From contig CANRNA010000135.1 of the NCBI GenBank assembly GCA_947631805.1, positions 1 to 5,247 on the forward strand: 5,247 nucleotides of DNA, read 5' to 3'. The DNA is from an uncultured Oscillospiraceae bacterium. GTDB lineage: Bacteria; Bacillota; Clostridia; Oscillospirales; Oscillospiraceae. Of this stretch, positions 4,201-5,247 are shown one piece after another (within the stretch, counting starts at the first letter, position 1; every line of letters starts with the position of its first letter). The position numbers and the translations under genes are program-made. The notes beneath the pieces are model-generated. The model saw nothing but the letters and a program-made list of their open reading frames with translations. It was not told the DNA's origin and did not search any database.

Positions 4201-5247
4201 ATGCACCTGTTTTGGAAGCGTATTATGACCGGCGCTCTGTGCGCCATGACGCTGCTGGCCGTGAGCGTCCCGGCCCTGGCGGCGGAGGACGGATACGCCG
4301 ACGCCGTGTCCATCGTCCTGGAGGATGACACCGTGCTGGTGGACGGCCAGTCCGCTCCCCAGGACCCGGACGCCGCCGTCTACACTGCCCGCGACATCGT
4401 CTACTATGAGGCGGGCCGGGACTTCACCTACGGCGAGGGCACCGAAGAGGACGAGCACTCGGCGGAGGAGGCCGACGGTCACACGGTGGTCCATATCACC
4501 CGGCCGGGCACATACGTCCTGCGGGGCGCCCTGACCCGGGGGCAGATCGCGGTGGACCTGGGCCCAGACGCCAAGGAGGACCCGGACGCCGTTGTGACGC
4601 TGGTCCTGGACGGGGCGGACATCACCTGCACCGTGGCCCCGGCTGTCATCTTCTACAGTGTCTATGAGTGCGACCCGGCGGACGACTCCGGCGCCGCCCC
4701 CGACCTGTCCGGGGCGGGGGCCGTGGTGGTCCTGGCCGACGGCGCCGAGAACAATGTCTCCGGCTCCTACGTGGCCCGGATCTACAAGTCCTACACCCTC
4801 AGCGACGACGGCACCGCCGTCACCGACAGCAAGAAGCTCCACAAATACGACGGCGCCTTTTACTCCAAAATGAGCATGCGCGTAGAGGGCGGCGGCACGC
4901 TGAACATCACCGCCGAGAACGAGGGCCTGGACACCGAGCGCCACCTGGCCATGGACGGGGGCACGATAAACATCGTCTCCGGCAACGACGGCATCAACGT
5001 CAACGAGGACGACATCTCCGTCGTGACCGTCAACGGCGGGGCCGTGAACATCACTGTCACCGGCGCCACCGGCGAGGGGGACGGCATAGACTCCAACGGC
5101 TGGCTCGTCATCAACGGGGGCTCCGTGACGGCCTGGGCCTGCGCCTCCAGCGGCGACAGCGGTCTGGACGCGGCCAAGGGCATCTATATCAACGGCGGCA
5201 CGGTGGCCGCCGCCGGGAACATGCTGGACCCCCTCCAGGCGGAGCAG
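4201..5247 (+). CDS. Secreted Cthe_2159-like carbohydrate-binding beta-helix protein (3' end missing)
   Basis: The frame is open from the ATG at 4201 to the right edge, giving 349 residues with no stop, so the C-terminus lies outside the window. A Sec signal peptide is clear: K6-R7, a hydrophobic stretch 8-23, then PALA with likely cleavage after A27. The mature part is strongly acidic. From about 228 onward there are repeated rungs of the type (D/N)GG(T/A/S)(I/V), at 252-256, 278-282, 306-309 and 331-335, alternating with DGI or GLD turns (263-265, 294-297, 321-323). That is the pattern of the Cthe_2159/DUF4353 family, whose founding member is a right-handed parallel beta-helix that binds calcium, cellulose and polygalacturonate. 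Family assignment is from motif recall. The ligand, and whether the protein is anchored or free, cannot be told without the missing end. It has its own promoter and a strong ribosome binding site. Confidence 0.8.
   Translation, partial: MHLFWKRIMTGALCAMTLLAVSVPALAAEDGYADAVSIVLEDDTVLVDGQSAPQDPDAAVYTARDIVYYEAGRDFTYGEGTEEDEHSAEEADGHTVVHITRPGTYVLRGALTRGQIAVDLGPDAKEDPDAVVTLVLDGADITCTVAPAVIFYSVYECDPADDSGAAPDLSGAGAVVVLADGAENNVSGSYVARIYKSYTLSDDGTAVTDSKKLHKYDGAFYSKMSMRVEGGGTLNITAENEGLDTERHLAMDGGTINIVSGNDGINVNEDDISVVTVNGGAVNITVTGATGEGDGIDSNGWLVINGGSVTAWACASSGDSGLDAAKGIYINGGTVAAAGNMLDPLQAEQ

Noticed and set aside
3937..4944. Long 335-residue open frame on the minus strand opposite the DinB-family and beta-helix genes
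   Set aside because: It runs antisense to a gene with signal peptide, ribosome binding site and family motifs, and across the end of another. Its composition is Gly/Val/Ala/His-rich, typical of a shadow frame opposite GC-biased codons, and it has no recognisable domain.

Overview
The window looks like a chromosomal fragment from a high-GC, gut-type Firmicute, probably in or near the Oscillospiraceae/Flavonifractor group. This is an inference from strong Shine-Dalgarno sites (GGAGG type), sigma-A promoters mostly with extended -10 boxes, the low-GC-Gram-positive style rplM-rpsI operon, and third codon positions dominated by G and C. No database search was possible, so the taxon is only a guess. 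There are six genes: five complete and one cut by the right edge. No tRNA, rRNA, CRISPR array or insertion sequence is visible.

Layout from left to right. Positions 1-130 hold a leftward promoter that fires out of the window and the intrinsic terminator of the next gene. Positions 135-701 (minus) encode a 188-residue protein of the ThyX (flavin-dependent thymidylate synthase) fold, with a degenerate signature motif and a cysteine-rich C-terminus. An AT-rich divergent spacer (741-884) with short phased repeats separates it from the rplM promoter. Positions 987-1837 (plus) are the rplM-rpsI operon (L13 and S9), with a near-consensus promoter, a hairpin in the leader, a one-base stop/start overlap and a strong terminator at 1855-1891. 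Convergent to it, 1890-3167 (minus) encodes a 425-residue AAA+ ATPase with a DUF4143-type C-terminal half.

A 274-bp divergent spacer (3168-3441) follows. It contains the ATPase promoter, three copies of a 23-bp-period repeat lying over and upstream of that promoter, a perfect 10-bp inverted repeat, and the promoter of the next gene. That gene (3442-4098, plus) encodes a DinB-superfamily four-helix-bundle protein with an intact three-histidine metal site. Finally, 4201 to the right edge (plus) is the first 349 residues of a secreted, acidic beta-helix protein resembling the Cthe_2159 carbohydrate-binding family.

Apart from rplM-rpsI, each gene appears to be its own transcription unit, and nothing shows them working in one pathway. 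The points most worth following are the iterated 23-bp repeat at the ATPase promoter, the divergent ThyX-fold protein, and the truncated secreted beta-helix protein. I see no convincing evidence of an undescribed multi-gene system.
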